Of a stretch of 64,000 bases of DNA, positions 7,751 to 16,094 are shown piece after piece; position 1 is the stretch's first letter; each line of letters opens with the position of its first letter. Below the pieces are notes generated by a model, which worked only from the letters and a program-made list of their open reading frames with translations, had not been told where the DNA came from and did not search any database. The stretch lies in contig NZ_CH724131.1 in NCBI RefSeq assembly GCF_000152725.1, positions 3,031,236 through 3,095,235 on the forward strand. Reading direction: 5' to 3'. This DNA comes from Pseudooceanicola batsensis HTCC2597 (GTDB lineage: Bacteria > Pseudomonadota > Alphaproteobacteria > Rhodobacterales > Rhodobacteraceae). Both the position numbers and the translations under genes were made by a program.

Positions 7751-9241
7751 TCAGGATCCGTATTCGCTGCGCAACTCGGTCTTGAGAACCTTGCCATAGG
7801 CGTTCTTGGGCAGCGCGTCGACGAAGGCGTAGACCTTGGGTCGCTTGAACCTGGCGATGCGGTCCAGACAATGACTGTCGAGTTCCGCCTCGCTGCAGGT
7901 GCCCGCCCGCACCACGCAGGCCACCACCACCTCGCCCCATTCCGGGTCGGGCCGGCCGATCACCGAGGCTTCGGCGACCGCCGGATGGGTCAGCAGGCAT
8001 TCCTCGACCTCGCGCGGATAGATGTTCGTCCCGCCCGAGATGATCAGGTCTTTCGATCTGTCCTGAAGTGTCAGAAATCCGTCCTCGGACAGCGCCCCCA
8101 TGTCCCCCGTCCAGAGCCACCCGTCCTTCAGGGTCTCTGCCGTCGCCTCGGGGTTTTGCCAGTAGCCCGACATGACGCCGGCGCCGCGCGCGCAGATCTC
8201 GCCGCTCTCGCCCGTGGGCACCGGTTCGCCCTCGCGGTTCACCACCCGCACCTCGCAATTGGCCTGGGCGAAGCCGACCGACCCCAGCCGCGCGCGCCAG
8301 TCGGGGTGATCGCGGTCGGCCACCATCTCACGGGGGAGGGCGGTGATGCACATCGGGCATTCCCCCTGACCGTATATCTGCACGAAGCGCGGCCCCATCA
8401 GGTCCACCGCCTCGATGATATCGGCCACGTACATCGGTCCGCCGCCATAAATGACCGTCCGGATTCCCTCCCCGGTGAGCCCTGCCGCGCGGGCGAGATC
8501 GGTCATCCGCCGGACCATCGTCGGCGCGGCGAAGAGGCAGAGGTTCCCCACCCTCTCTCCGAGCTCGAAGATCTCGCGCGGGTCGAACCCGCCGCTCTCG
8601 GGCACCAGGTGCCGGGCGCCGCGGATGACGTACATGAAGTTGTAGAGCCCGGCGCCGTGCGACATGGGGGCGGCATAGAGCGAGACATCCGCGCGCTGCA
8701 CCGCATCCACATCCGCCAGGTATCCGGCGACCATCGCCATGATGTTGCCGCAGGTGATCTGGACGCCCTTGGGCCGCCCCGTCGTGCCAGAGGTGTAGAA
8801 GAGCCATGCCAGGCTGTCGCCGGCCATCTCCCGGCAGCCCTCCAGCGGTTCGCCCGCGGGCAGCCCGGCGTCCAGATCGACGATCCGGACCCCCGCCTGC
8901 GCCAGTCCCTCGGCGCCGTTGCGGTCCGTCACGACGACACCCGCGCCGGAATGCTCCAGCATCCAGGCGACTTCCCTGGGGTGCAGCTTGGCGTTGATCG
9001 GCACTGCCGCCGCGCCCAGCATCCACGTGCCGTAGAGCACGACGAGATAGTCCGCCCGGTTGGGCGCGAAAAGCGCGACCCGGTCCCCCGGGCGCACCCC
9101 GGCCTCGCGCAGCCAACCACCGAACCGGGCGGCCCGGGCTTGGAAGGTGGCGTAGTCGGCCACCACCGTCTCGCCCCGCAGCAGGGCAGGGGCCCCGGGC
9201 CAGAGCCGCGCCGCCCGGGACAGCCAGTTCGCAGGATTCAT
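7751..9241 (-). CDS. Acyl-CoA synthetase (AMP-dependent ligase)
   Basis: 496 residues from ATG 9241, preceded by GGGGGAGG; the frame is open further upstream but that part is antisense to aroQ and the aldolase gene. ANL-superfamily motifs appear in order: [12 protein letters not shown] (P-loop, about 160), YGQGECPM (A5 region), [36 protein letters not shown] (hinge) and the catalytic Lys in [12 protein letters not shown] at the end. It activates a carboxylic acid to its CoA thioester through an acyl-adenylate. The chain-length or aromatic preference cannot be read from sequence. It is convergent with the dipeptidase gene (9 bp apart) and divergent from aroQ. Confidence 0.88.
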   Translation of the reverse strand: MNPANWLSRAARLWPGAPALLRGETVVADYATFQARAARFGGWLREAGVRPGDRVALFAPNRADYLVVLYGTWMLGAAAVPINAKLHPREVAWMLEHSGAGVVVTDRNGAEGLAQAGVRIVDLDAGLPAGEPLEGCREMAGDSLAWLFYTSGTTGRPKGVQITCGNIMAMVAGYLADVDAVQRADVSLYAAPMSHGAGLYNFMYVIRGARHLVPESGGFDPREIFELGERVGNLCLFAAPTMVRRMTDLARAAGLTGEGIRTVIYGGGPMYVADIIEAVDLMGPRFVQIYGQGECPMCITALPREMVADRDHPDWRARLGSVGFAQANCEVRVVNREGEPVPTGESGEICARGAGVMSGYWQNPEATAETLKDGWLWTGDMGALSEDGFLTLQDRSKDLIISGGTNIYPREVEECLLTHPAVAEASVIGRPDPEWGEVVVACVVRAGTCSEAELDSHCLDRIARFKRPKVYAFVDALPKNAYGKVLKTELRSEYGS

Positions 9242-9400
9242 CGCAGCCTCCCCCTTGCGTCGGTTGCCCGCGATCCTGCGCAGCCCCGCGCCGCCGTGCA
9301 AGCCACATCGCCCGCCGCCGAGGCCGCGCGCGGTCAAAACCGTGGCGCGCCCGTGCAAACATGCTATCACCGGCGGGACCAAGCGCCACCGGAGACCACC

Positions 9401-9841
9401 GTGACCAAGACCGTCGCCATCCTGAACGGCCCCAACCTGAACCTGCTCGGCCGGCGCCAGCCCGAGATCTACGGCGCCGAGACGCTCACGGACGTCGAGA
9501 CCCGGTGCAGCGACACCGCTGCCGGCCTCGGCCTGGAAACGTGCTTCTTCCAGTCCAACCACGAGGGCGAGATCGTCGAGGCGATCCACCGCGCCCGCGA
9601 CGAGGCGGCGGCCATCGTCATTAATCCTGCCGCCTACACGCATACCTCGGTCGCGATTCTCGACGCGCTCAATGCCTTCGACGGGCCGGTGGTCGAGGTG
9701 CATATATCGAACGTGCACAAGCGCGAGGACTTTCGCCATCATTCCTATGTCTCGGCCCGCGCGGATGCCGTGATCGCCGGCTGCGGGACGCAGGGATACA
9801 CGCTTGCGCTTCACCGTATCGCCACGCTGCTCGAGGACTGA
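9401..9841 (+). CDS. aroQ: Type II 3-dehydroquinate dehydratase
   Basis: 146 residues from GTG 9401, with GGAG 6 bases before it. The short length and the motifs [17 protein letters not shown] (catalytic Arg and Tyr), NPAAYTHTS and EVHISN identify the dodecameric type II enzyme. It converts 3-dehydroquinate to 3-dehydroshikimate in the shikimate pathway, or runs in quinate catabolism. Quinate breakdown leads to protocatechuate, whose pathway genes lie 4 kb away, so a catabolic role is possible; there is no quinate dehydrogenase here to support it. The next gene starts 3 bp after its stop, so the two are likely co-transcribed. Confidence 0.93.
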   Translation: MTKTVAILNGPNLNLLGRRQPEIYGAETLTDVETRCSDTAAGLGLETCFFQSNHEGEIVEAIHRARDEAAAIVINPAAYTHTSVAILDALNAFDGPVVEVHISNVHKREDFRHHSYVSARADAVIAGCGTQGYTLALHRIATLLED

Positions 9842-9844
9842 TCC

Positions 9845-10612
9845 ATGGACCTGCCCCGCAACCGATTCAAGGCCGCTCTGAAAGAGGGGAAACACCAGTT
9901 GGGGTTCTGGAACACGATCAGCGGCCCCATCGTCCCCGAGGCGCTGGCCGCCATCGGCTTTGACTGGATCGTCGTGGACACCGAACACACGACGACCGAA
10001 GCCTTCCAGGTCCATGCCTCGCTCCAGGCCATTGCCGCCTATCCCGAGGTCTCGGCCGTGGTCCGCCCCGTGTCGAACGACGCCGCCTACATCAAGCGGT
10101 ATCTCGACATGGGCGCGCAGACCCTGATGATCCCCTATGTGCAGACGCCGGACGAGGCGCGGGCCGCGGTGACCGCCATGAGGTATCCGCCGAACGGCAT
10201 TCGCGGCATGGCCGGCGGCACCCGGGCCTCGCGCTTCGGCATGGTCAGGGATTACATGACCCGCGCCGAGGAAGAGCTCTGCCTGATCGTGCAGGTCGAG
10301 ACGATCGACGCGCTCGCCCGGATCGAGGAGATCGCGACCGTCGACGGTGTCGATGCGGTCTTCATCGGGCCGGCCGACCTGTCGGGGTCGATGGGACATC
10401 CCGGCAACCAGTCGCATCCCGAGGTCGTCGCCGCCATCGAGGACGCCTTCACCCGCCTCAGGGCCATCGGCGTCCCTTCGGGTATCCTGACGCTGGACGA
10501 GGATCTGGCGAAGCGTCTCGCCACCCTTGGCGCGGGGTTCACCGCCATCGGCACCGACATCTCATCGCTCGTGCGGGATGTCCGCGCGCTCAAGGGGCGG
10601 TTCGGAGCCTGA
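9845..10612 (+). CDS. HpcH/HpaI-family aldolase (2-oxo acid aldolase)
   Basis: 255 residues. The class II metal-dependent aldolase family is shown by FDWIVVDTEHTT, VRPVSNDAAYIKRYLDMGAQ, QVETIDAL (metal Glu) and FIGPADLSGSMG (metal Asp). Members cleave 4-hydroxy-2-oxo acids such as 4-hydroxy-2-oxoheptanedioate or 2-keto-3-deoxy acids to pyruvate and an aldehyde. It follows aroQ by 3 bp. A sugar-acid route is attractive because an enolase-superfamily dehydratase, which typically yields 2-keto-3-deoxy acids, lies about 450 bp downstream on the opposite strand. The exact substrate cannot be decided. The gene is complete and of family length. Confidence 0.85.
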   Translation: MDLPRNRFKAALKEGKHQLGFWNTISGPIVPEALAAIGFDWIVVDTEHTTTEAFQVHASLQAIAAYPEVSAVVRPVSNDAAYIKRYLDMGAQTLMIPYVQTPDEARAAVTAMRYPPNGIRGMAGGTRASRFGMVRDYMTRAEEELCLIVQVETIDALARIEEIATVDGVDAVFIGPADLSGSMGHPGNQSHPEVVAAIEDAFTRLRAIGVPSGILTLDEDLAKRLATLGAGFTAIGTDISSLVRDVRALKGRFGA

Positions 10613-10672
10613 GATCGGTCGGGCGGGCCCCGATCCGCCGATCCGCGCGGCCCGGCCGCGGGGGCGCGCCGC

Positions 10673-11035
10673 TCAGGCGGGCCCCTCGCAGAACAGGCGG
10701 TAGAGCAGTCCGATCACCTCGGAGGTCTGGTGGTTGGCCAGCCGGTAATACACGGTCTTTCCCTCGCGCCGGGTGCTGACGAAGCCCTCCTCGCGCAGCC
10801 GGGCCAGCATCTGGCTGACGGCGGCCTGGCGCATCCCGAGAAGTTCTTCCAGCTCGCCCACGGATCTTTCGCCGCCGCCGAGGTGGCACAGGATCATCAG
10901 CCGCCCCTCATGCGCCAGCGTCTTGAGAAAGGCGGCCGCGCGTTCGGCGTTCTGCTCCATTTCCTGCGGCGGAACGGGGGGATGTAATTCGGCCACGGCG
11001 TCGGGTCCTGCGATACGTTTCCGGTGACGTATCAT
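10673..11035 (-). CDS. ArsR-family repressor of the BigR/SqrR/YgaV sulfur-sensing type
   Basis: 120 residues from ATG 11035. A winged HTH occupies about 30-105 (FLKTLAHEGRLMILCHL, MRQAAVSQMLARLREEGFV, REGKTVYYRLA). Two cysteines, C50 in LMILCHL and C116 in YRLFCEG, are 66 residues apart, the same spacing as C41 and C107 of SqrR, which form a persulfide-dependent bridge that releases DNA. No arsenic-type CxC motif is present. The usual targets (sulfide:quinone reductase, persulfide dioxygenase) are not adjacent; instead the gene follows the dehydratase gene by 27 bp on the same strand. Sensing of reactive sulfur is inferred from the cysteine pair. Confidence 0.82.
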   Translation of the reverse strand: MIRHRKRIAGPDAVAELHPPVPPQEMEQNAERAAAFLKTLAHEGRLMILCHLGGGERSVGELEELLGMRQAAVSQMLARLREEGFVSTRREGKTVYYRLANHQTSEVIGLLYRLFCEGPA

Positions 11036-11062
11036 GTCCTTGCGGGCTTGGCGAGAAGCCGG

Positions 11063-12286
11063 TCACTCACGCGGGGCGCCGCCCGGAAAACTGTTGCCGT
11101 TCGCGTAATCGCAGGGCGCCTCCTGCATCTGCAGGTGCAACGCCCGGCCCTCGTAAGGATGCGCCCGGGCCAGTTCCTCGTCGACCTCGATCCCGAGGCC
11201 GGGGCCGTCCGGCGGACGGACAAAGCCCCGCTCGACAGAGAGGGCGCCCCGGATCATCCGGGCGTGGAAGTCGGTCTCGATCGTCTCGATCATCAGCAGG
11301 TTGGGGCAGGTGGCGGCAAGATGGATGTTCGCCGCCCATTCCACCGGTCCGGCATAGAGATGCGGAGCGATCTGCGCGCCGAAAGTCTCGGCCAGCGCGG
11401 CGATCTTCTTGCCCTCCCAGATGCCGCCGGCCCGGCCCAGGGCCGGTTGCAGGATACGCACGCCCGCGCGCAGCAGGGCGGCGAACTCGGCCTTGGTGGT
11501 CAGCCGTTCGCCCGCCGAGACCGGCACCGGCGTCGCCGCCTGAACCGCCGCCATGCCCGCGACGTCGTCGGGGGGCACCGGCTCTTCAAACCACAGCGGG
11601 TCGTGCGGGGCGATGGCCTGCGCCAGCCGGATCGCCCCGGCCGGCGTGAACTGGCCGTGCGTCCCGAACAGCAGGTCGGCCCGCGTCCCGACCGCGTCGC
11701 GGACGGCGGCGCAGAACCGGGCTGACATGTCGATATCGGTCATCGCCGGCATGTGGCCGCCGCGGATCGTGTAGGGGCCCGCGGGGTCGAACTTGACCGC
11801 CGTATAGCCCCGGTCCGCGAGATCGAGGGCGCTTTCGGCCGCCATCTCGGGCGAGGTCCAGTAGGCCGCCATATCGTGATGCGCCAGCGGATAGAGGTAG
11901 GAATAGGCGCGCAGCCGATCGTTGACCTTTCCGCCCAAGAGCGCCCAGACCGGCCGGTCGCGATCCTTGCCGAGAATGTCCCAGCAGGCGATCTCCAGCC
12001 CCGAGAACGCACCCATGACCGTCAGGTCCGGCCGCTGCGTGAACCCGCTGGAATAGGCGCGGCGGAACATCAGCTCGATGTTTTCGGGATTCTCGCCGGC
12101 CATGTGCCGTTCGAACACGTCGGCGATCACCGCCTGCATCGCCTCGGGTCCGACCGAGGCGCCGTAGCATTCGCCCCAGCCGGTGATGCCCGTGTCGGTC
12201 GTGAGCTTGACGAGGATCCAGTAGTGACCGCCCCAGCCCGGCGCGGGCGGGGAGGTCACGATGATATCGAGCGTGTCGAGCTTCAA
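11063..12286 (-). CDS. Enolase-superfamily dehydratase (mandelate racemase/muconate lactonizing group)
   Basis: 407 residues. A TTG start at 12286 is chosen because no in-frame ATG or GTG gives the conserved N terminus (MKLDTLDIIVTS). The N-terminal capping domain runs to about 125; the barrel shows AVKFDPAG (Lys), LWFEEPVPPDD (metal Glu), VSAGERL (metal Glu) and APHLYAGPVEW (His). The place of the usual first acidic ligand reads FGTHGQ, without an obvious Asp. Relatives dehydrate sugar acids to 2-keto-3-deoxy products. It starts 4 bp after the alcohol dehydrogenase stop, so dehydrogenase and dehydratase form an operon that may oxidise and dehydrate one substrate. Confidence 0.82.
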   Translation of the reverse strand: MKLDTLDIIVTSPPAPGWGGHYWILVKLTTDTGITGWGECYGASVGPEAMQAVIADVFERHMAGENPENIELMFRRAYSSGFTQRPDLTVMGAFSGLEIACWDILGKDRDRPVWALLGGKVNDRLRAYSYLYPLAHHDMAAYWTSPEMAAESALDLADRGYTAVKFDPAGPYTIRGGHMPAMTDIDMSARFCAAVRDAVGTRADLLFGTHGQFTPAGAIRLAQAIAPHDPLWFEEPVPPDDVAGMAAVQAATPVPVSAGERLTTKAEFAALLRAGVRILQPALGRAGGIWEGKKIAALAETFGAQIAPHLYAGPVEWAANIHLAATCPNLLMIETIETDFHARMIRGALSVERGFVRPPDGPGLGIEVDEELARAHPYEGRALHLQMQEAPCDYANGNSFPGGAPRE

Positions 12287-12290
12287 GGCG

Positions 12291-13376
12291 TCACTTCATC
12301 ATGATGACGTTGCGCCGGGCGGCGCCCGACTTGGTGTCCTCGATCGCCTCGTTGATCTGCTCCAGCGTCCAGCGGCCCGAGATCAGCTCGTCCAGCTTGA
12401 GGCGTCCCTGCTTGTACATGTCGACGATCCAGGGGATGTCCCGCTTGATGACCATGTCGCCCATCTTGGAGCCGACGATGCCCTGGCCCTGGTTCGCCAT
12501 GATCAGCGGCGAGTAGGTCGAGGTCTTGTCGCCATGCGGCATGCCGACCATGACGATCCTGCCGCCCCAGCCAAGGTAGCGCGGCGCCTGGTCGTAGACC
12601 TGGGCCACGCCGACCGTCACCAGCACCGCATCCGCCCCGCGCCCGAGGATCTTCTTGACCTCGGCCCAGGGCTTGCCCTCGGCCAGCACGGTATCCGTCG
12701 CGCCGAATTCCTTCGCGACCTCGAGCTTTTCGGGCAGCATGTCGACCGCAACGATCCGCCGCGCGCCCGCAATCCTCGCGCCCTGGATCGCGTTCAGACC
12801 GACGCCGCCCGCGCCGATCACCACCACGTCCTGGCCCACCTCGATATCCGCCGCGAAGACCGCCGCGCCCACGCCGGTGATCACGCCGCAGGAAATGAGC
12901 GAGGCGACATCCTTGCCGATGTCGTCCGGGATCACGCAGATCTGGCTCTGGTCCACCACGACCTTTTCCGCGAAGGCGCCCGAGGCCATGGCCTTGAACA
13001 CCGGCTCACCTTCCGGGGTCTCGATCGGGCTTCCGGTCAGGTTGTCCACGGGGGTTTCGCAGATCGTCGGCTTGCCGCTCTGGCATGTCGTGCAGTGGCC
13101 GCAGGCGTGGATCAGGGTGACGCAGACGCTGTCGCCGGGCTTGATGCCGACCACGGCCTCGCCGACGGCGATGACTTTCCCGGCGGCTTCATGGCCGTAG
13201 ACCGCCGGAAGCGCACCGCCGAAGCCGCCCTGCCAGAAGGAGATGTCGGAATGGCAGATCGCCACCGCCTCGATATCGACGGCGACCTCGCCCATTCCGG
13301 GCTCCCGCAGCATCACCTCTTCGATCTGAAGCGGCGCGTTGTATTCCCGGCAGACCGCCGCGCGAATCTTTTCCAT
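12291..13376 (-). CDS. Zinc-dependent alcohol dehydrogenase (medium-chain family)
   Basis: 361 residues from ATG 13376 with GGAGG 5 bases upstream. Catalytic zinc ligands are in AICHSDISFWQGGF (Cys) and VYGHEAAG (His-Glu). The structural-zinc lobe is complete, with four Cys in CGHCTTCQSGKPTIC. The Rossmann motif is VVIGAGGVGLNAIQG, about residue 185, followed by VAVDM, whose Asp favours NAD over NADP. It oxidises an alcohol to an aldehyde or ketone. It heads a minus-strand pair with the enolase-superfamily enzyme and is separated from pcaB by 96 bp that contain palindromic AT-rich blocks, so it probably has its own promoter. Confidence 0.88.
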   Translation of the reverse strand: MEKIRAAVCREYNAPLQIEEVMLREPGMGEVAVDIEAVAICHSDISFWQGGFGGALPAVYGHEAAGKVIAVGEAVVGIKPGDSVCVTLIHACGHCTTCQSGKPTICETPVDNLTGSPIETPEGEPVFKAMASGAFAEKVVVDQSQICVIPDDIGKDVASLISCGVITGVGAAVFAADIEVGQDVVVIGAGGVGLNAIQGARIAGARRIVAVDMLPEKLEVAKEFGATDTVLAEGKPWAEVKKILGRGADAVLVTVGVAQVYDQAPRYLGWGGRIVMVGMPHGDKTSTYSPLIMANQGQGIVGSKMGDMVIKRDIPWIVDMYKQGRLKLDELISGRWTLEQINEAIEDTKSGAARRNVIMMK

Positions 13377-13442
13377 CTTGTCCTCCCGTGGTCCTGCAGA
13401 CCGTGAATTCTCTGGGGCACCTTAGGCAACCGGTTTTGGGAA

Positions 13443-13463
13443 TTCCACATTTCGGAATGAAAT
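13443..13463. promoter_or_regulatory. Palindromic candidate operator upstream of the alcohol dehydrogenase
   Basis: Two overlapping inverted repeats: TTCC-N7-GGAA (13443-13457) and ATTTC-GGAAT-GAAAT (13449-13463). They sit in an unusually AT-rich 96-bp gap between pcaB and the dehydrogenase gene. The layout resembles operators of dimeric HTH regulators; no such regulator is encoded next to it. Confidence 0.35.
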
Positions 13464-13472
13464 TTCGCAACG

Positions 13473-14801
13473 TCACACGGCACGTGCCGCGGCCGCGAAG
13501 GCCCGCGCCTGCTCCGGCCCGTCGCCCAGTTGCCCGGAGGCGCCGAAGACCGGGGCGAGGTCGATATCGGGATAGGCGGTGGCGGCGGCATCCCGGAGGT
13601 GACCGCCCCGTTCGATCACGGTTCGGCAGAGGCGCTTGACCGCAGCCTGCGCCTCGGGGCGGGGCATGTGCGCCGAGAGGTGAAAGCTCAGCGTTTCGGC
13701 CTGCATCAGCCCCTGGCTCTGGTCGAAGGCCGCCTGCATGGCATCGGGCTGCGGCTCGAGGCCGGGGACCATGCGCCGCGCCGTTTCGGCGGCACAGGCG
13801 GCGGCCAGGCAGAGTTGGGGCAGCACCATCCATTCCGTGAACCATGCGGCGCCGTCCCGCTGCTGCCGGGCAAGGCCGGCGCCCTGAAGGGCCGACTGCG
13901 CCGCGATGGACTGCCGCGCGGCGGCGACGAGAACCGAGGGCTGCACCGGGTTCTGCTTCTGCGGCATGGTCGATGACCCGCCGGCGGTCCCCAGCCGGAC
14001 CTCGCCCACGCCCGACTGGACCATCAGGGTGACGTCCTCGCCGATCTTCCCCAGGGCGGTGGCCAACCGGGTCAGCCAGTCCGCGACTTTCAAAAGCGGC
14101 CCGCGGTCCGCATGCCAGCTGCGGCCCGGATCGGACAGACCGAGCCCCGCCGCCACGGCGGCCCGCAGCGCCGGGGTCTGCGCGCCCCAGATGCTGCCCG
14201 TTCCCGCCGCGCCGGAAAGCGAGATCAGCAGGGAGGTCCGTTTCAGGTCGTCCAGTTCCTTCAGGCATGAAAGAAGTGGCTGCCCCCATTGTGCCGCGAC
14301 CGACCCGAAGCTGACGGGCGTCGCGTACTGGCCATAGGTCCGTCCCGCCATCGGCAGCTCGGCATGGGCCTCGGCCAGCCCGGCCAGGGCCGAGAGCGTC
14401 TCGCGCACCGCGCCCTCGACCAGCCCGAGCAACTGCCGGAGGCGCAGCATCAGCCCGGTGTCGATGATGTCCTGCGACGTGGCCCCCCAGTGGAAATACT
14501 GCGCATGTTCCGGCGCCTGCATCGCGTCGCGGAAGGCCGAGACAAGGCCGGGCACCGGCACGCCGTTCACCGCCGCCGCCTGGCCGAGCGCGCCGGGATC
14601 GAGCGGGATCTCGAGCGTGGCGCGATGGATCGCCTTGGCGCTCAGTTCCGGAATGATCCCCAGCTCTCCCTGCGCCTTGGCCAGGGCGCCCTCGACGATC
14701 AGCATCGCCCGCACCTCGGCGCTGTCGGTAAAGAGTTTCGACGCCTCGCCGGCATCGAAGAGCTTGTGATAGATCTGGCTGTCGTGAACCGATCCCGCCA
14801 T
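13473..14801 (-). CDS. pcaB: 3-carboxy-cis,cis-muconate cycloisomerase
   Basis: 442 residues. The start at ATG 14801 overlaps the preceding stop by one base (TGATG); another ATG at 14807 is less likely. Fumarase/aspartase-superfamily marks are present: HWGATSQDIIDTG, the ELPMAGRTYGQYATP region, and the signature GSSTMPQKQNP near residue 265. The enzyme lactonizes 3-carboxy-cis,cis-muconate to 4-carboxymuconolactone in the protocatechuate branch of the beta-ketoadipate pathway. It is the last gene of the operon headed by pobA. The C-terminal tail (ARAFAAAARAV) is alanine-rich. Length and motifs are normal. Confidence 0.92.
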   Translation of the reverse strand: MAGSVHDSQIYHKLFDAGEASKLFTDSAEVRAMLIVEGALAKAQGELGIIPELSAKAIHRATLEIPLDPGALGQAAAVNGVPVPGLVSAFRDAMQAPEHAQYFHWGATSQDIIDTGLMLRLRQLLGLVEGAVRETLSALAGLAEAHAELPMAGRTYGQYATPVSFGSVAAQWGQPLLSCLKELDDLKRTSLLISLSGAAGTGSIWGAQTPALRAAVAAGLGLSDPGRSWHADRGPLLKVADWLTRLATALGKIGEDVTLMVQSGVGEVRLGTAGGSSTMPQKQNPVQPSVLVAAARQSIAAQSALQGAGLARQQRDGAAWFTEWMVLPQLCLAAACAAETARRMVPGLEPQPDAMQAAFDQSQGLMQAETLSFHLSAHMPRPEAQAAVKRLCRTVIERGGHLRDAAATAYPDIDLAPVFGASGQLGDGPEQARAFAAAARAV

Positions 14802-15493
14802 CAGCATGCCATCCGCGCCAGATGACCGGCCAGCCTGTCGGGGTCCGACAGGAACGGCGAATGCCCGGTCTCCATCCGCACGACGTCGGTCAGGTCCGCG
14901 GCCATCCTTTCCTGATCGACCGCCGGGATCATCCGGTCCTCGGTGCAGATGACGAACGAGGCGGGAACTCCGGCGTGATTGTCCCCGAGGCTGATCGCCT
15001 CGCGATGGGGGCCCGAGGGCTCGTGGCGGATCTGCGGCAGGGCCCAGTCCATGTCGGCCTGGCTGGCGCCGTTGTAGAGCACCGGGCCGGCCCCTTCGGT
15101 GTCGAAGCAATAGGACAGCCGGTCCTTGGCCACCACAAGCGGCAGGTCGGCCCGCTCTCCCGTCAGGGCCTGCATCCGCTGGCCCAGCCTGTCTCCGTTC
15201 GCCGGCCGCAGCGCGGCCACGTAGATCAGGCGCGACACCCGCTCCGGCGCCTGTTCGGCCGCGGCCGAGATCGAGAAACCGCCGGCCGAATGTCCGACGA
15301 GAACCGCCTGGCCCTCGTAGGCCGACAGGATCGCCTCGGCCTGGTCCTTCAGCGTCAGCCCGGCGACGCCGCCGCCGCGTCCGGGCATGTCGACGGCGCG
15401 CACCGCATGGCCCCGCGATTCGAGCGCGGGGATCACGTCACGCCAGCACCATGCGCCGTGGCAGGCGCCATGCACGAGAATGAATTGCGCCAT
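14801..15493 (-). CDS. Alpha/beta hydrolase of the methylesterase/hydroxynitrile lyase group
   Basis: 230 residues. The opening FILVHGACHGAWCWRDV, nucleophile VGHSAGGFS, and catalytic His in METGHSPFLSDP are the signature of the plant-type methylesterase/hydroxynitrile-lyase branch, which is distinct from PcaD-type enol-lactonases. It is placed between pcaG and pcaB with TGA-ATG and TGATG junctions, so it is fully part of the pca operon. That position suggests it releases an aromatic acid from an ester and feeds the pathway (for instance an ester of 4-hydroxybenzoate or protocatechuate); this is inference. It has no signal peptide, so the ester would be taken up first. A true pcaD is present elsewhere in the operon, so it is not a duplicate of that function. 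Confidence 0.75.
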   Translation of the reverse strand: MAQFILVHGACHGAWCWRDVIPALESRGHAVRAVDMPGRGGGVAGLTLKDQAEAILSAYEGQAVLVGHSAGGFSISAAAEQAPERVSRLIYVAALRPANGDRLGQRMQALTGERADLPLVVAKDRLSYCFDTEGAGPVLYNGASQADMDWALPQIRHEPSGPHREAISLGDNHAGVPASFVICTEDRMIPAVDQERMAADLTDVVRMETGHSPFLSDPDRLAGHLARMAC

Positions 15494-16093
15494 TCAGATA
15501 TCCAGAAACACCGTCTCGCTGTCGCCCTGCAGGACGACGTTGAACGTATACTGGCCGTCCCCGGTCTTCTTTGCAATCAGGGTCTCGGCGCGGGGCCGCT
15601 GTTCGATCCGGTTCAGCAGAGGATCGCCGGTGTTGTCCTCGTCCTCGAAGTAGATCCGGGTCTGAAGGCCCACGTTGATCCCGCGCGCCACGAGCCAGAC
15701 CGAGATATGCGGGGCCTGGCGTCCGCCGCCGCGCATCGGCACGGGGCCGGGCTTTACCGTGCGCAGCGTGAACTTGCCGCTTTCCGCATCCGCGGCGAAC
15801 CGGCAGTAGCCCGAGACCTTCGGATCCGCGCCCGCCTGCCCCGGAAATACGCCGGCCGCATCTGGCTGCCAGCTCTCGAGCATCGCGTCGCGCAGGGCCC
15901 AGCCGGTGCCGTCGATCACCGCGCCGGTGATCTCGATGATCTCGCCCCTGGCGCCCTCCCGGATCGGGCTTGCGCCGATCTCGGTGTCATAGGCGCCGGC
16001 GTTCCCCGCGTAGGTCGGCATGCAGCCGATGTGGACGTAGGGGCCGGCGGTCTGCGACGGCGTTTCGAGCAGCGTGTCGAGTTTCTGCACCAT
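15494..16093 (-). CDS. pcaG: Protocatechuate 3,4-dioxygenase alpha subunit
   Basis: 199 residues, the usual length. The intradiol dioxygenase fold is visible in ETPSQTAGPYVHIG, LESWQPDAAGVFPG and APHISVWLVARGI. The alpha chain lacks the complete iron-ligand set and completes the active site beside the beta chain, as known for this family. The heteromer cleaves protocatechuate between the hydroxyls to 3-carboxy-cis,cis-muconate. It starts one base after the pcaH stop (TGA-G-ATG), which fits equal synthesis of the two chains. Cytoplasmic. Confidence 0.93.
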   Translation of the reverse strand: MVQKLDTLLETPSQTAGPYVHIGCMPTYAGNAGAYDTEIGASPIREGARGEIIEITGAVIDGTGWALRDAMLESWQPDAAGVFPGQAGADPKVSGYCRFAADAESGKFTLRTVKPGPVPMRGGGRQAPHISVWLVARGINVGLQTRIYFEDEDNTGDPLLNRIEQRPRAETLIAKKTGDGQYTFNVVLQGDSETVFLDI

Positions 16094-16094
16094 C

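Noticed and set aside
9242-10417. N-terminal extension of the acyl-CoA ligase frame
   Set aside because: The extra 390 codons are antisense to aroQ and the aldolase gene and match no family; ATG 9241 has a strong ribosome-binding site.
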